Source: Paenibacillus sp. ACRRY (lineage in GTDB: Bacteria; Bacillota; Bacilli; Paenibacillales; Paenibacillaceae). Taken from it: 64,000 nucleotides of DNA. The notes under the pieces are model-generated. The model searched no databases. It was given only the letters and a program-made list of their open reading frames with translations, and was not told where the DNA came from. The stretch is taken from contig NZ_JAKRNM010000002.1 of NCBI RefSeq assembly GCF_022346995.1, positions 124,001 to 188,000 of the forward strand. The letters are read 5' to 3'. The translations under genes were made by a program, and so were the position numbers. Shown one piece after another: positions 1 to 7,739 of the stretch (position 1 is its first letter; each line of letters opens with the position of its first letter).

Positions 1-693
1 GACTTTGGTTCGTTTGCTGGCATCTACCACAATGCGGTCACTGCCTGCCTGGAGAACAGCACCATTAATCGTCTTCTCTGTAATCAGCTTGCCCTTCTTG
101 TCAAAGAGCGAGATAGCGGTTCGAACTGAACCGTTGGACTGTGCACCTTGACTGGAAGCGATTAGCAATGTTTCGTCATCGAGAAGATACAGATCGGAAG
201 GAGCATTTACCGTTCTGACCCAATTCGTTTTACCGGATGTGTTAAATGAGTAGACTTTCTTGGTTTTATCCGAATATTCCATATATACATAGGCTGTGCC
301 GTAACTGGTGTATATTGAATCGGAGTAGGTCGTATACGGCCCGCTTTTCTCATGAAAAATATAATTCCATTTCACTTTACCGGTTGCTGCATCCAGGGCT
401 TGAAGTGTATCAAGCTGCCAGGCCAGCGTCGTAGCGCTGCTTGTCTTGGTCACAGGTTGGGAGGAATGTACGTATACCAGGTTTTTGGCAGGGACAGCAT
501 GGATCTCCTTGACGAGGACGTCTTTTTCCGCGTTGACTTGAGACTGCATCAGTGAAGGTGAAGTCCAAGCAGGTTTGGGAAGCGGTTCACTCTGTACTGC
601 GGCATAACCCGTTGTATTCATACTGAAGAGGAGCACACCGCTGAGTAGCAAGGCTGCCCATGTTTTGGTATTGCGTTTGTTTAATGTAAGCAA
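1..693 (-). CDS. Secreted PQQ/WD40-like beta-propeller protein (C-terminus cut by window edge)
   Basis: The 3' end lies outside the window; 231 codons are visible. A TTG start at 691-693 is chosen because an AAAGGTGG ribosome site sits 8 nt upstream and the following residues form a signal peptide (basic start, hydrophobic AALLLSGVLLF, likely cut after GYA). The mature part holds repeated blade-like segments such as LDAATGKVKWNY and SFNTSGKTNWVR, which is the PQQ-type beta-propeller pattern. Such proteins are exported and act as binding or scaffold domains; the ligand cannot be told. It is transcribed away from the Mrr-like gene. Whether further domains follow the propeller is unknown. Confidence 0.7.
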   Translation of the reverse strand, partial: MLTLNKRNTKTWAALLLSGVLLFSMNTTGYAAVQSEPLPKPAWTSPSLMQSQVNAEKDVLVKEIHAVPAKNLVYVHSSQPVTKTSSATTLAWQLDTLQALDAATGKVKWNYIFHEKSGPYTTYSDSIYTSYGTAYVYMEYSDKTKKVYSFNTSGKTNWVRTVNAPSDLYLLDDETLLIASSQGAQSNGSVRTAISLFDKKGKLITEKTINGAVLQAGSDRIVVDASKRTKV

Positions 694-733
694 GTTATAA
701 ACCACCTTTCTTCGGTTCAACATAGAACCGATT

Positions 734-838
734 GTTGAATTCTACCATTTAAGCCAGTTCGAATTCAACCTGAGAGACTGTAACCTTTTATCAATGATGT
801 ATCATATTATCTATGTTTGATGAAGTGTAACGGTTACA
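734..838. promoter_or_regulatory. Intergenic region with two inverted repeats between divergent genes
   Basis: A 9-bp inverted repeat has arms GTTGAATTC at 734-742 and GAATTCAAC at 761-769. A second palindrome, TGTAAC-G-GTTACA, lies at 826-838. They sit between the secreted propeller gene and the Mrr-like gene, so they may be operators for one or both promoters. No matching regulator is apparent nearby, and the functional reading is inference. Confidence 0.3.
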
Positions 839-951
839 GGGAATTCATCTTCTTCCGAACCGGGTAGAAGTTTGTTATATTAAGTGCGGTAATGATGGTT
901 AATTCTAATATAGGCACGATTCAGACAGAGGAATGTACAAGGAGAACAGAC

Positions 952-1548
952 ATGAATTGGAATGACAACGTAACCCCTTGGGTCATTGGATCAATCGCTG
1001 TATTACTGCTGCTGGCCTGGGTAATTCGGCGAACCATCCGGCGGGGACAGCGTATACGCAGTGAAGCCAACCCTCGCAAGATTTCAATCAAGGACATCGA
1101 CAAAATGGAAGATGGTTCGGAGTTTGAGCTGTATCTCTTTCATTTATTTCAACAGCTCGGATACGAAGAAGTTCACAAAACGACCAGCAGCCGTGACTTC
1201 GGTGCGGATCTTGTGTTTACGGACCGGCTGGGCAGACGGAATGTGATCCAGGCCAAACGATATGGGGCCAATCATCCGGTTGGTTTGAGTGCCGTGCAGG
1301 AGATTTACACCTCGATGCGTTATTATGAAGCTGACCGCTCGATGGTCCTGACTTCAGCGAGGTACACGGAAGCCTGCCGCACCCTGGCTGCGGTCAACGG
1401 TGTGAAGCTGCTGGACCGGGAAGATCTGATGGATCTGATTGTCCTGTTCAAGTCGAGAAGAGTGGAAGAAGCCATGGAGCTCATTGAAGAAGATGATCAG
1501 GAACCGATAGAAACCTGGCAATCGAGACGAAAACGAACTACACGCTAG
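952..1548 (+). CDS. Membrane-anchored Mrr-like restriction endonuclease
   Basis: 198 residues. One hydrophobic helix (about residues 10-25) is followed by a basic stretch and then a PD-(D/E)xK nuclease fold of the Mrr type: conserved E58 in the first helix, D86 in RDFGAD, and the Q100-A101-K102 catalytic strand motif. Mrr-family domains cleave DNA, often modified DNA; the Q in place of E in the QxK motif is common in this family. The ATG at 952 is chosen over one 60 nt upstream because AAGGAG lies 7 nt before it. It stands alone, with no methyltransferase beside it, and is closed by its own terminator. A role in DNA housekeeping or in defence against incoming DNA are both possible. Confidence 0.8.
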   Translation: MNWNDNVTPWVIGSIAVLLLLAWVIRRTIRRGQRIRSEANPRKISIKDIDKMEDGSEFELYLFHLFQQLGYEEVHKTTSSRDFGADLVFTDRLGRRNVIQAKRYGANHPVGLSAVQEIYTSMRYYEADRSMVLTSARYTEACRTLAAVNGVKLLDREDLMDLIVLFKSRRVEEAMELIEEDDQEPIETWQSRRKRTTR

Positions 1549-1574
1549 AGTTCTAAATTAGAAATGCATTACTC

Positions 1575-1595
1575 AGGCCCAATGGGGCCTTTTTA
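1575..1595 (+). terminator. Rho-independent terminator after the Mrr-like gene
   Basis: A 6-bp stem AGGCCC/GGGCCT with loop AATG is followed by a run of five T. It lies 27 nt after the stop codon. Confidence 0.8.
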
Positions 1596-1683
1596 TGAAG
1601 AAAGTAGGTAGAGTTCACCTTCACTTGCATGCCTGCACATGATATATTGAGTGTATCCAACCAAAGGAGAGTGTATATCCATT

Positions 1684-1914
1684 ATGGCACGTACCCAGAC
1701 TCAAAAAGCATTACGCAGAGCAGAGCGCTCAGGACAATATTGTCCCGAACAGAGCCGAAGAGTAAACGAAAATTATGGGGCATTATCCCAACATGTTCGA
1801 CTCATGCCTACCAAACAAGAAAAACTTCAAAAGGTCAAACACAAGAAGCGGATCATCCAGGATGGTGGTGCTTCTTTTTATTTTGTCCACGGGACGTGCG
1901 GCAAGGGCGCTTAA
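1684..1914 (+). CDS. Small basic conserved-type protein of unknown function
   Basis: 76 residues, starting MARTQTQKALRRAERSG, strongly basic in the first two thirds with a KHKKR cluster, and no membrane segment. The AAAGGAG at 1663-1669 lies 14 nt before this ATG, longer than usual, so a slightly earlier start is possible. I associate this kind of short basic protein with Bacillales genomes but do not know a function. It has its own promoter region between two terminated genes. Confidence 0.55.
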   Translation: MARTQTQKALRRAERSGQYCPEQSRRVNENYGALSQHVRLMPTKQEKLQKVKHKKRIIQDGGASFYFVHGTCGKGA

Positions 1915-2041
1915 TGAACGTTATACTTAAAGCTTTGGTTGGAATGCTTCATTAAAGACTGATAAAATGGAAGGATAGGAAAAACTGTAAAATCGTAAAA
2001 TATGAACCGTGAATCCTGTGAGAAAGGACGAATGAGTTATC

Positions 2042-3289
2042 ATGACTACACCCCTGCGTACGACAAAGGCTGCAGTTCGGCGCTTTTTGCTGCATACACA
2101 ATTGCTATTGGAACGCTGGCCGGCAGAATCGGGATCGTCCGGACCGGATCAGATTATGCGTCTGATTCGCACGTTGGGCTGCGTGCAGATCGATCCGGTT
2201 GCAGCAGTGACCGGCAATCAGCATTTGGTTCTGGGAGCCCGCGATCCGGGGTACGATCCTGCCTATTTACATACATTGCTTCGTGAACACAAGGTATTCG
2301 AGTATTTTGCCAATGCCGCATGTGTTATCCCGATGGAGGATTATGCGTACTTCGAACCTGTGCGTGCAAGATTAAGAGAACGGCTTAATCCATCCCTCCA
2401 GGGTCTGGAAATAACCGTACAGCATGTCCTGCAGCGTCTTGCAGAGGAAGGACCGCTACCCTCCAAAGCATTTCGTGCGGTTGAACGAGTCAGTGGTTAC
2501 TGGGATCGTCCGGATGCACCGAAGACCAAGGATACAAGTCTTGCACTGAACCTGCTGCTGGATACTGCCGCCATCCGGGTCGTTGCAAGGCAGGGCAATG
2601 AACGATACTTCCAGATCACTGAACCGCATCTGGTTCAACAGAGGCCTGGCCTTAGTGTCGAACAGGAGACGCATATGCAGCAGCAGGCACTTCTGGATAA
2701 ATACATTCATGCCTACCGGGTAGTGGATACCCGTGATGCCAGACTGGGATGGCTTAAATGGTCCGCAGCTGAGCGGCGTGCCCAAATTGCTGCACGTGTG
2801 GCCGATGGACGAATGATCCCCCTGGAGATTGAGGGGGTCATGACACCCTACTACATCCGGACAGAGGATGAAGAACCGCTGCTGAGAATGCAGCAGGACG
2901 AGACACATTATGAGGCATCAGGACCGGTCCGTTTCTTACCTCCATTGGATAACCTGCTCTGGAGAAGGGAACGGATTGTGGATTTGTTTGATTTTCATTA
3001 TAAGTGGGAGATTTATACGCCCGAAGCGAAACGGACGTATGGCTATTATGCCATGCCCATTCTTCACGGGGATCGGCTGATCGGGCGGATGGATCCCAGA
3101 CTGGATCGTAAAACGGGAACGCTCACGGTCCGTTTGTTATCTATGGAGGAAAGTGCTCCTCCGGTGGAAGAATGGATGTCCGACTTTCGGGATGGACTTG
3201 CCTTCTTCGCAAGCATGCATGGAGCCCAGTCCATTACGGTGGAAAAGACTGTACCTGCAGCTCTAAAAAAGGCGCTAAAGTCCCTTTGA
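2042..3289 (+). CDS. YcaQ/AlkX-type winged-helix DNA glycosylase
   Basis: 415 residues, the usual length of the HTH_42 (YcaQ/AlkZ) superfamily of winged-helix DNA glycosylases that unhook DNA crosslinks and bulky alkyl adducts. The family active-site signature is visible as C-V-Q49-I50-D51-P: the Q-x-D form typical of the E. coli YcaQ/AlkX branch rather than the Q-x-Q of AlkZ. The C-terminal half has the conserved FLPPLDNLLWRRER and YYAMPILHGDRLIGR segments of the family. The start is the ATG preceded by AAAGGA at a rather long 13 nt. It is probably a single-gene unit. Substrate choice (crosslink versus monoadduct) is not readable from sequence. Confidence 0.85.
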   Translation: MTTPLRTTKAAVRRFLLHTQLLLERWPAESGSSGPDQIMRLIRTLGCVQIDPVAAVTGNQHLVLGARDPGYDPAYLHTLLREHKVFEYFANAACVIPMEDYAYFEPVRARLRERLNPSLQGLEITVQHVLQRLAEEGPLPSKAFRAVERVSGYWDRPDAPKTKDTSLALNLLLDTAAIRVVARQGNERYFQITEPHLVQQRPGLSVEQETHMQQQALLDKYIHAYRVVDTRDARLGWLKWSAAERRAQIAARVADGRMIPLEIEGVMTPYYIRTEDEEPLLRMQQDETHYEASGPVRFLPPLDNLLWRRERIVDLFDFHYKWEIYTPEAKRTYGYYAMPILHGDRLIGRMDPRLDRKTGTLTVRLLSMEESAPPVEEWMSDFRDGLAFFASMHGAQSITVEKTVPAALKKALKSL

Positions 3290-3362
3290 TCCTCTGATGC
3301 TTGGAGGGGGATATGAGATTGAAAAGATAAATCATTCACTCTATAAATCTGAATATAACAAA

Positions 3363-3384
3363 AGGAGAGCCCCAGGGCTCTCCT
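3363..3384 (-). terminator. Terminator between converging genes, best in the fabV direction
   Basis: An almost perfect hairpin, AGGAGAGCC-CCA-GGGCTCTCCT, lies between the glycosylase stop and the fabV stop. On the minus strand it is followed by TTTTG; on the plus strand only by TTTA, so it serves fabV best and may act both ways. Confidence 0.75.
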
Positions 3385-3425
3385 TTACGTTTATCATTTA
3401 ATGTAAGTACCCGCGTTTTCTCCGA

Positions 3426-4616
3426 TTAGCGCAGATGCGGTACTTCCACATTGGGATCCACGTCAGCTTCGTAGTCCACGCCATCGGTCTCAAAACCAAA
3501 CAGCTGGAAGAACTCGCGACGGTACCCTTCGAGATCCGACAGATCGTAGATGTTGTCTGTGGTCAGCTCATTCCAGAGCTTCGCCACTTCGTTCTGTACA
3601 TCCTCTCTCATCTCCCAATCGTCAATCCGAATGCGTCCTTGTTCGTCTGTTGGAACGTCCCCTCCGGCATACAGGCGATCAGCGAACAGACGCTGCAATT
3701 GCTCGATACAGCCTTCATGGAGTCCTTTTTCCTTCATGACTTTGTACAAGGCAGAGATGTACAGCGGCACAACAGGAATTGCGGAACTGGACTGGGTGAC
3801 AAGTGCTTTCGCCACAGTCACATATGCACGTCCACCTGTCGCACTCATGCGATCATTCAGCTTGTGTGCCGTCGCCTCCAGATGATCCTTGGCCTGACCA
3901 ATGGAGCCTTCACGATAGATGGCCTGTGTCAGTTCAGGACCGATATAGGAGAACGCAATCGTTGTTGCATCGTCAGCCAGCACGCCGCCTTGCTGCAGTG
4001 CATCCATCCACAGTTCCCAGTCTTCCCCGCCCATTACCGTTACCGTTTGGCGAATCTCTTCTTCGGTTGCAGGCTCCAGAGTAACGGAAGTGATTTCGCC
4101 CGTATGAAAATTGACTGTTTTGTTCGTGTACGATTGTCCAATCGGTTTCAGTACGGAGTTGGAAACTTCGCCGGTGTTCGGATCGGTGCGCCGTGCGGAC
4201 GCCACGCTGTAGACCACAAGGTCGACCTGGCCGAATTCGCTGCGGATCAGCTCAACCGCTTTTTCTCTCGTTTCGTTAGCGAATGCATCCCCAGTGATGC
4301 TGTAGGATTTCAGGCCTGCTTCTTCCGCGGCCTTCTCAAATGCAGCAGAATTGTACCATCCTGCCGAAGCGGTGCGCTTGTCCGTCGAGCTGCTTGGGCG
4401 GTAAATACCGATGGTATTCGCTCCTGCGCCAAACGCGGAGACAATACGTGATGCGAGTCCGTATCCGGTAGAAGCACCGATAACGAGCACATTACGTGGC
4501 CCCTTCAGCGCCGGTTGGGATTTCACGTATTCAATCTGTTCTTGCACCTGTGCGGCACAACCTACAGGATGGGAAGTCGTACAAATAAAACCACGCGTTC
4601 TTGGTTTAATAATCAT
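3426..4616 (-). CDS. fabV: Enoyl-[acyl-carrier-protein] reductase FabV (trans-2-enoyl-CoA reductase family)
   Basis: 396 residues, full length for FabV. It catalyses the NAD(P)H-dependent last reduction of the fatty-acid elongation cycle in the cytosol. Visible family marks are the N-terminal FICTTSHPVGC block, the nucleotide-binding GASTGYG (47-53), SVASARR near 137-143, and the catalytic Tyr-x8-Lys pair Y234...K243, the wide spacing that separates FabV from FabI (x6). FabV enzymes are known to be poorly inhibited by triclosan. It stands alone, divergent from the HTH-TPR regulator at 4817 with about 200 bp between; no other fab gene is here, so it may be an extra reductase rather than the only one. 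Confidence 0.95.
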   Translation of the reverse strand: MIIKPRTRGFICTTSHPVGCAAQVQEQIEYVKSQPALKGPRNVLVIGASTGYGLASRIVSAFGAGANTIGIYRPSSSTDKRTASAGWYNSAAFEKAAEEAGLKSYSITGDAFANETREKAVELIRSEFGQVDLVVYSVASARRTDPNTGEVSNSVLKPIGQSYTNKTVNFHTGEITSVTLEPATEEEIRQTVTVMGGEDWELWMDALQQGGVLADDATTIAFSYIGPELTQAIYREGSIGQAKDHLEATAHKLNDRMSATGGRAYVTVAKALVTQSSSAIPVVPLYISALYKVMKEKGLHEGCIEQLQRLFADRLYAGGDVPTDEQGRIRIDDWEMREDVQNEVAKLWNELTTDNIYDLSDLEGYRREFFQLFGFETDGVDYEADVDPNVEVPHLR

Positions 4617-4816
4617 TCATTGGCATCCTTTCATTATCAACTCATGTGTCAATAGTTAGTCCATATTCTCCATTGCATACCTCCTTATTGTAAAACAATT
4701 GTCACCGAAACGGAAACCGTTTCATTTGAATTCGTCAAAAGGGTGGCATTGATTCCCTGATTTTGCGATGATAGTTCATAGCATTTACAGCAATGAATCG
4801 AAAGGAACACACGCCC

Positions 4817-6097
4817 ATGCTGAAGGAACGGATTGAATTTCTGAGTAAAAGAAAGCAAATCTCCCGTAAGGACCTTGTAGAGGGTCTGGTGACACAGGCC
4901 CATTTTGCGAATATACTGGCGGATCGTTATCCGCTTCCCGAGGACTTGGCTGAAGCCATTGCTTCACGCCTGGCAGTCAAGCCGTCTTACCTGCTGCATG
5001 CAGCTGATCAGAGTGAGGAGACGCTGGAACGGGCAGAGGCCATTTTTGCACAGCTGTCCGTGCCAGCTTCGGTTATACCGGAAGACACCGTGCATGCGCT
5101 GGAAGACCGGGATGATTCGCTGACGGTTGAACTGACGACCGCGCTCATGAAAGCTGTGTATTACCAGCAGCTGAACGACGCAGCCGCTCATGAATACATA
5201 CATACTTCCTATTTGAATTATTATTTGGAGAAATACGGTCGTCCGGATGATGTCGATCTGCCGCGCCCGCTGGCGAAAGCCCTATTGTACTACAAAGTGC
5301 AATATTATCGTTCCAAGCTTGCTTATGTCGACGTGTTGACTCATGCGACAAGGCTCAGTGAGCTGGCTCTCCCTGGAAGTGAATTTTGGCTGTCGGTGCA
5401 AAATATCAAAATGGAGGCCTACATTCAGGTAAAACAATATGAAGAGGCCAAACAGGTCTTTGAACTGACGATGAGACATGTGTATGATCAGCGCCTATTC
5501 CACCGCTTGTCAGGTTTATATGTTGCCTATAGCGGTTATTGCTTCGCCATGGGGCTTGTACAGGAAGCCCTCTCGGCTCTTACGATGGCGGAAGCCAACC
5601 TGGTGTATGCCGGGAATCAGGGAGATCTCGTTACTGCGATTGCTAACAATCGAATTGTCATGCTGACCATGACTGGCGAATTAGACAAGGCTCAGACGGA
5701 GATTGAGCGATTTGAGACGCTGCTGCTGCAGGAACCGGAAGAAACACAGCAGGCGATGAAGCCGCTCATCTGTGTGTATCGCTGTGAGGTGGCACTGGGC
5801 CGCAAACATTGGGGTATGCTTGCACAAAGTGTGGATCAACTGCTGAAATGTGCAATAACAGAGGATCAACAGATGAGTGGAATATTTTATCGGAGTCATC
5901 TGGCCCTGGCACATGGGAATCGTGAAGTGTTTATGGAACGGGCCCTCGCATGCCTACCCTATTTTGAATCTACACAGCATGTTATGAGGCTGGAGCCGTT
6001 ATATGAGGGACTCGCGGTAGTATCCGAGGATCAGCGCAGGTATAAAGAGGCAGCGATGTATTATAAGAAGCTCGTTTATCTGCTCCGCAAAAAATAA
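4817..6097 (+). CDS. HTH-TPR transcriptional regulator, RRNPP-like architecture
   Basis: 426 residues. The first 65 form an Xre-like helix-turn-helix (KRKQISRKDLVEGLVTQAHF and following helices); the remainder is helical with TPR-like repeats, for example QYEEAKQVFELTMRHV and RYKEAAMYYKKLVYLL at the end. Length and layout match peptide-sensing regulators such as NprR/PlcR (RRNPP group), though many TPR regulators have no peptide. The ATG at 4817 is preferred over the ATG at 4793 because AAAGGA lies 10 nt before it and the upstream one has no ribosome site. It is divergent from fabV. A 24-codon open frame lies between its stop and the terminator, a position where cognate peptides are often found. 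Confidence 0.75.
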   Translation: MLKERIEFLSKRKQISRKDLVEGLVTQAHFANILADRYPLPEDLAEAIASRLAVKPSYLLHAADQSEETLERAEAIFAQLSVPASVIPEDTVHALEDRDDSLTVELTTALMKAVYYQQLNDAAAHEYIHTSYLNYYLEKYGRPDDVDLPRPLAKALLYYKVQYYRSKLAYVDVLTHATRLSELALPGSEFWLSVQNIKMEAYIQVKQYEEAKQVFELTMRHVYDQRLFHRLSGLYVAYSGYCFAMGLVQEALSALTMAEANLVYAGNQGDLVTAIANNRIVMLTMTGELDKAQTEIERFETLLLQEPEETQQAMKPLICVYRCEVALGRKHWGMLAQSVDQLLKCAITEDQQMSGIFYRSHLALAHGNREVFMERALACLPYFESTQHVMRLEPLYEGLAVVSEDQRRYKEAAMYYKKLVYLLRKK

Positions 6098-6116
6098 GGG
6101 AGTACATCGGCTTGAG

Positions 6117-6191
6117 ATGCATGCTTTGATGAGGTTTATTGTTAAGCTCGGGTCCATTTTCCACAAAATAAATGATTCCGGGACGAATTAA
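6117..6191 (+). CDS. Possible small peptide gene downstream of the HTH-TPR regulator
   Basis: A 24-codon frame starts ATG CAT GCT and encodes a peptide with a short charged start, a hydrophobic middle (LMRFIVKLGSIF) and a polar tail. It lies 19 nt after the regulator stop, and its own stop abuts the terminator stem, so it would be co-transcribed. The ribosome site is poor: AAGGGAG is 14 nt upstream. Such short frames arise by chance, so this is a positional guess at a signalling peptide, not a firm gene. Confidence 0.25.
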   Translation: MHALMRFIVKLGSIFHKINDSGTN

Positions 6192-6217
6192 AGGGCCGAT
6201 ACTTGGCTCTTTTTTTG
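6192..6217 (+). terminator. Rho-independent terminator
   Basis: AGGGCC and GGCTCT pair (one G-U) around a 7-nt loop, followed by nine T including the last stem base. It ends the HTH-TPR regulator transcript. Confidence 0.8.
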
Positions 6218-6374
6218 CTAATTAAATGATATAAACATAAAAATCAGCCATCATCTCGCGATTGAATTTACGGATTTGGCGTTTATTTTGTATGCAGTCA
6301 GAAGTATATTCAAGGCGAGTTCCTCCTGTTTATAATTAATATATAATAAAAAACAAACAAATGAGGTGTTCCGG

Positions 6375-6791
6375 ATGGGATGGTTTAGCAAAAAGAACAA
6401 ACAGGAAGACGCCATTGCAAAAGCAGATCGAATGATGAACAAAGGACTTACCAGTCTGATGATGAAAGGTTTCGTACCCAAGCAGCACCGGGAAGCAATC
6501 AATCAGAGTTTGGACTCGGCGAAACAGGCACAACTGGCGGCGACAGGTTCACTTCCCTTAACTGCCACGGCTACGGTTGTCACGATTACCGATACAGGCA
6601 AACTGATCAACTTCGATCCCATTGTGGTACTCGTATTGGATGTAACCGAGACGAGTGGCAGACAGTATCAGCGAACGCTGGAAACGCTAGTGTCCAAAAT
6701 GCAGATTCCCCGGGTGGGAGACCGGATTGGATTAGGTCAGAATCCTGCGAATCCGTCGGAGCTAATTTATATGGGGTTGTTGACAGGTTAA
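6375..6791 (+). CDS. Hypothetical cytosolic protein sharing a domain with its downstream neighbour
   Basis: 138 residues. The start at 6375 has GAGGTG 6 nt upstream. A charged, helical first half (KKNKQEDAIAKADRMMNKG) precedes a beta-rich domain of about 70 residues: TATVVTITDTGKLINFDPIV then RTLETLVSKMQIPRVGDRIGLGQNPANPSELIYMGL. The order (alternating strands, 'V-x-D-T-G', a short charged loop, then 'G-x-x-I-x-L-x-x-x-P-x-x-P') recurs twice in the protein at 6883. No membrane segment is visible here. The two genes are 91 bp apart on the same strand and are probably functionally linked. Function unknown. Confidence 0.65.
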   Translation: MGWFSKKNKQEDAIAKADRMMNKGLTSLMMKGFVPKQHREAINQSLDSAKQAQLAATGSLPLTATATVVTITDTGKLINFDPIVVLVLDVTETSGRQYQRTLETLVSKMQIPRVGDRIGLGQNPANPSELIYMGLLTG

Positions 6792-6882
6792 GTGTTCACC
6801 CCAAGGATTAAGCAGTACAGATAGAGAACAGCTTGTATTTATTCTTATAACAACGATTGACAGAGATGAAGGAGTGGGAGAT

Positions 6883-7677
6883 ATGACAGGTATATTGAGA
6901 TTGATTGGTGTGTTGACCGTATTCGGGGTGGGATTTTCGCCGTTTCTGGCCCAGCAGCTCTGGAATGATCCCTTTATTATCATGCAGGCCTGGTGGTATA
7001 AACCGGCGATCTTTGCAGGCTTTGGACTAATTTTCATTCCAACTATTCTTAGTAACATCTTCGGCGTGGGTCGGGTGAAGTCAGGACTTCCTGCTGTGGG
7101 CGTCATTCGAAGCGTTCAGCAGACAGGCACGTATATTAATGAACAGCCTGAAGTGCGGCTCAGCTTGACCGTATCGCGCAAAGGTCGGGAGAAATATGAC
7201 ACTGAATTGAAGACGGTCGTCCCACTTACAGCGCTGGCGCAGTTTCAGCCAGGAAGTTTTGTTCCGCTGGTCGTTTCTGAGAAGGATGAGCGTAAGGTGG
7301 GGATTGATCTGAAAGGACAGCTATCGCAAGCGGACTTGCAGGAACTGCTTAACGAGAAGATGATCCAGGAGGGCGTTTCTCCAGATATGATGGATATTGC
7401 CCGTACAGGGGAGAAAGCAATGGCCAAAATTCTCGACGTCACCCCGCTGGGGAATTCAGGAACAGGCAAGATCAAGCTTCAGCTCACGCTCAGTGTGACC
7501 CCACCGAATGGGGAGACGTTTCAAGTGACAACGCAAAAGGATATTCTACCTTCCGCCCTCTCTCAGGTTCAGCAGGGTCACATCATTAACGTCATCTATT
7601 CCAAGCAGGATCCATCCAAGCTGGTACTTGCATTGAATGTGCAGGAAGAGCAGTTAAGCCAGTTGTTTTCATCATGA
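6883..7677 (+). CDS. Membrane protein with two copies of the domain seen at 6375
   Basis: 264 residues. AAGGAG 8 nt before the ATG at 6883 sets the start, in preference to a GTG that overlaps the ribosome site. Two membrane helices (about residues 1-24 and 35-56) are followed by two beta-rich repeats: PAVGVIRSVQQTGTYINEQP to ERKVGIDLKG, and AMAKILDVTPLGNSGTGKIK to QDPSKLVLALNV. Both resemble the C-terminal domain of the preceding protein, and the layout resembles DUF3592-like envelope proteins. Topology suggests the repeats lie on one face of the membrane. Function unknown; it is terminated right after its stop. Confidence 0.7.
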   Translation: MTGILRLIGVLTVFGVGFSPFLAQQLWNDPFIIMQAWWYKPAIFAGFGLIFIPTILSNIFGVGRVKSGLPAVGVIRSVQQTGTYINEQPEVRLSLTVSRKGREKYDTELKTVVPLTALAQFQPGSFVPLVVSEKDERKVGIDLKGQLSQADLQELLNEKMIQEGVSPDMMDIARTGEKAMAKILDVTPLGNSGTGKIKLQLTLSVTPPNGETFQVTTQKDILPSALSQVQQGHIINVIYSKQDPSKLVLALNVQEEQLSQLFSS

Positions 7678-7690
7678 TTAATATGTCTAA

Positions 7691-7726
7691 GACGGTTCTC
7701 TCCACAGAGGAGGAACCGTCTTTTTT
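7691..7726 (+). terminator. Rho-independent terminator
   Basis: Stem GACGGTTC/GAACCGTC with a 14-nt loop and a six-T tail, 13 nt after the membrane protein stop. It separates this gene from the converging SUKH-like gene. Confidence 0.85.
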
Positions 7727-7739
7727 GAATAGCTGTAAG

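Noticed and set aside
1629..1955. 108-codon frame overlapping the small basic protein at 1684
   Set aside because: No ribosome site and low-complexity translation; the 76-residue frame has the better start and composition.
3435..4451. Long open frame on the plus strand opposite fabV
   Set aside because: It lies wholly within the intact, motif-complete fabV gene, has no ribosome site and no family pattern.
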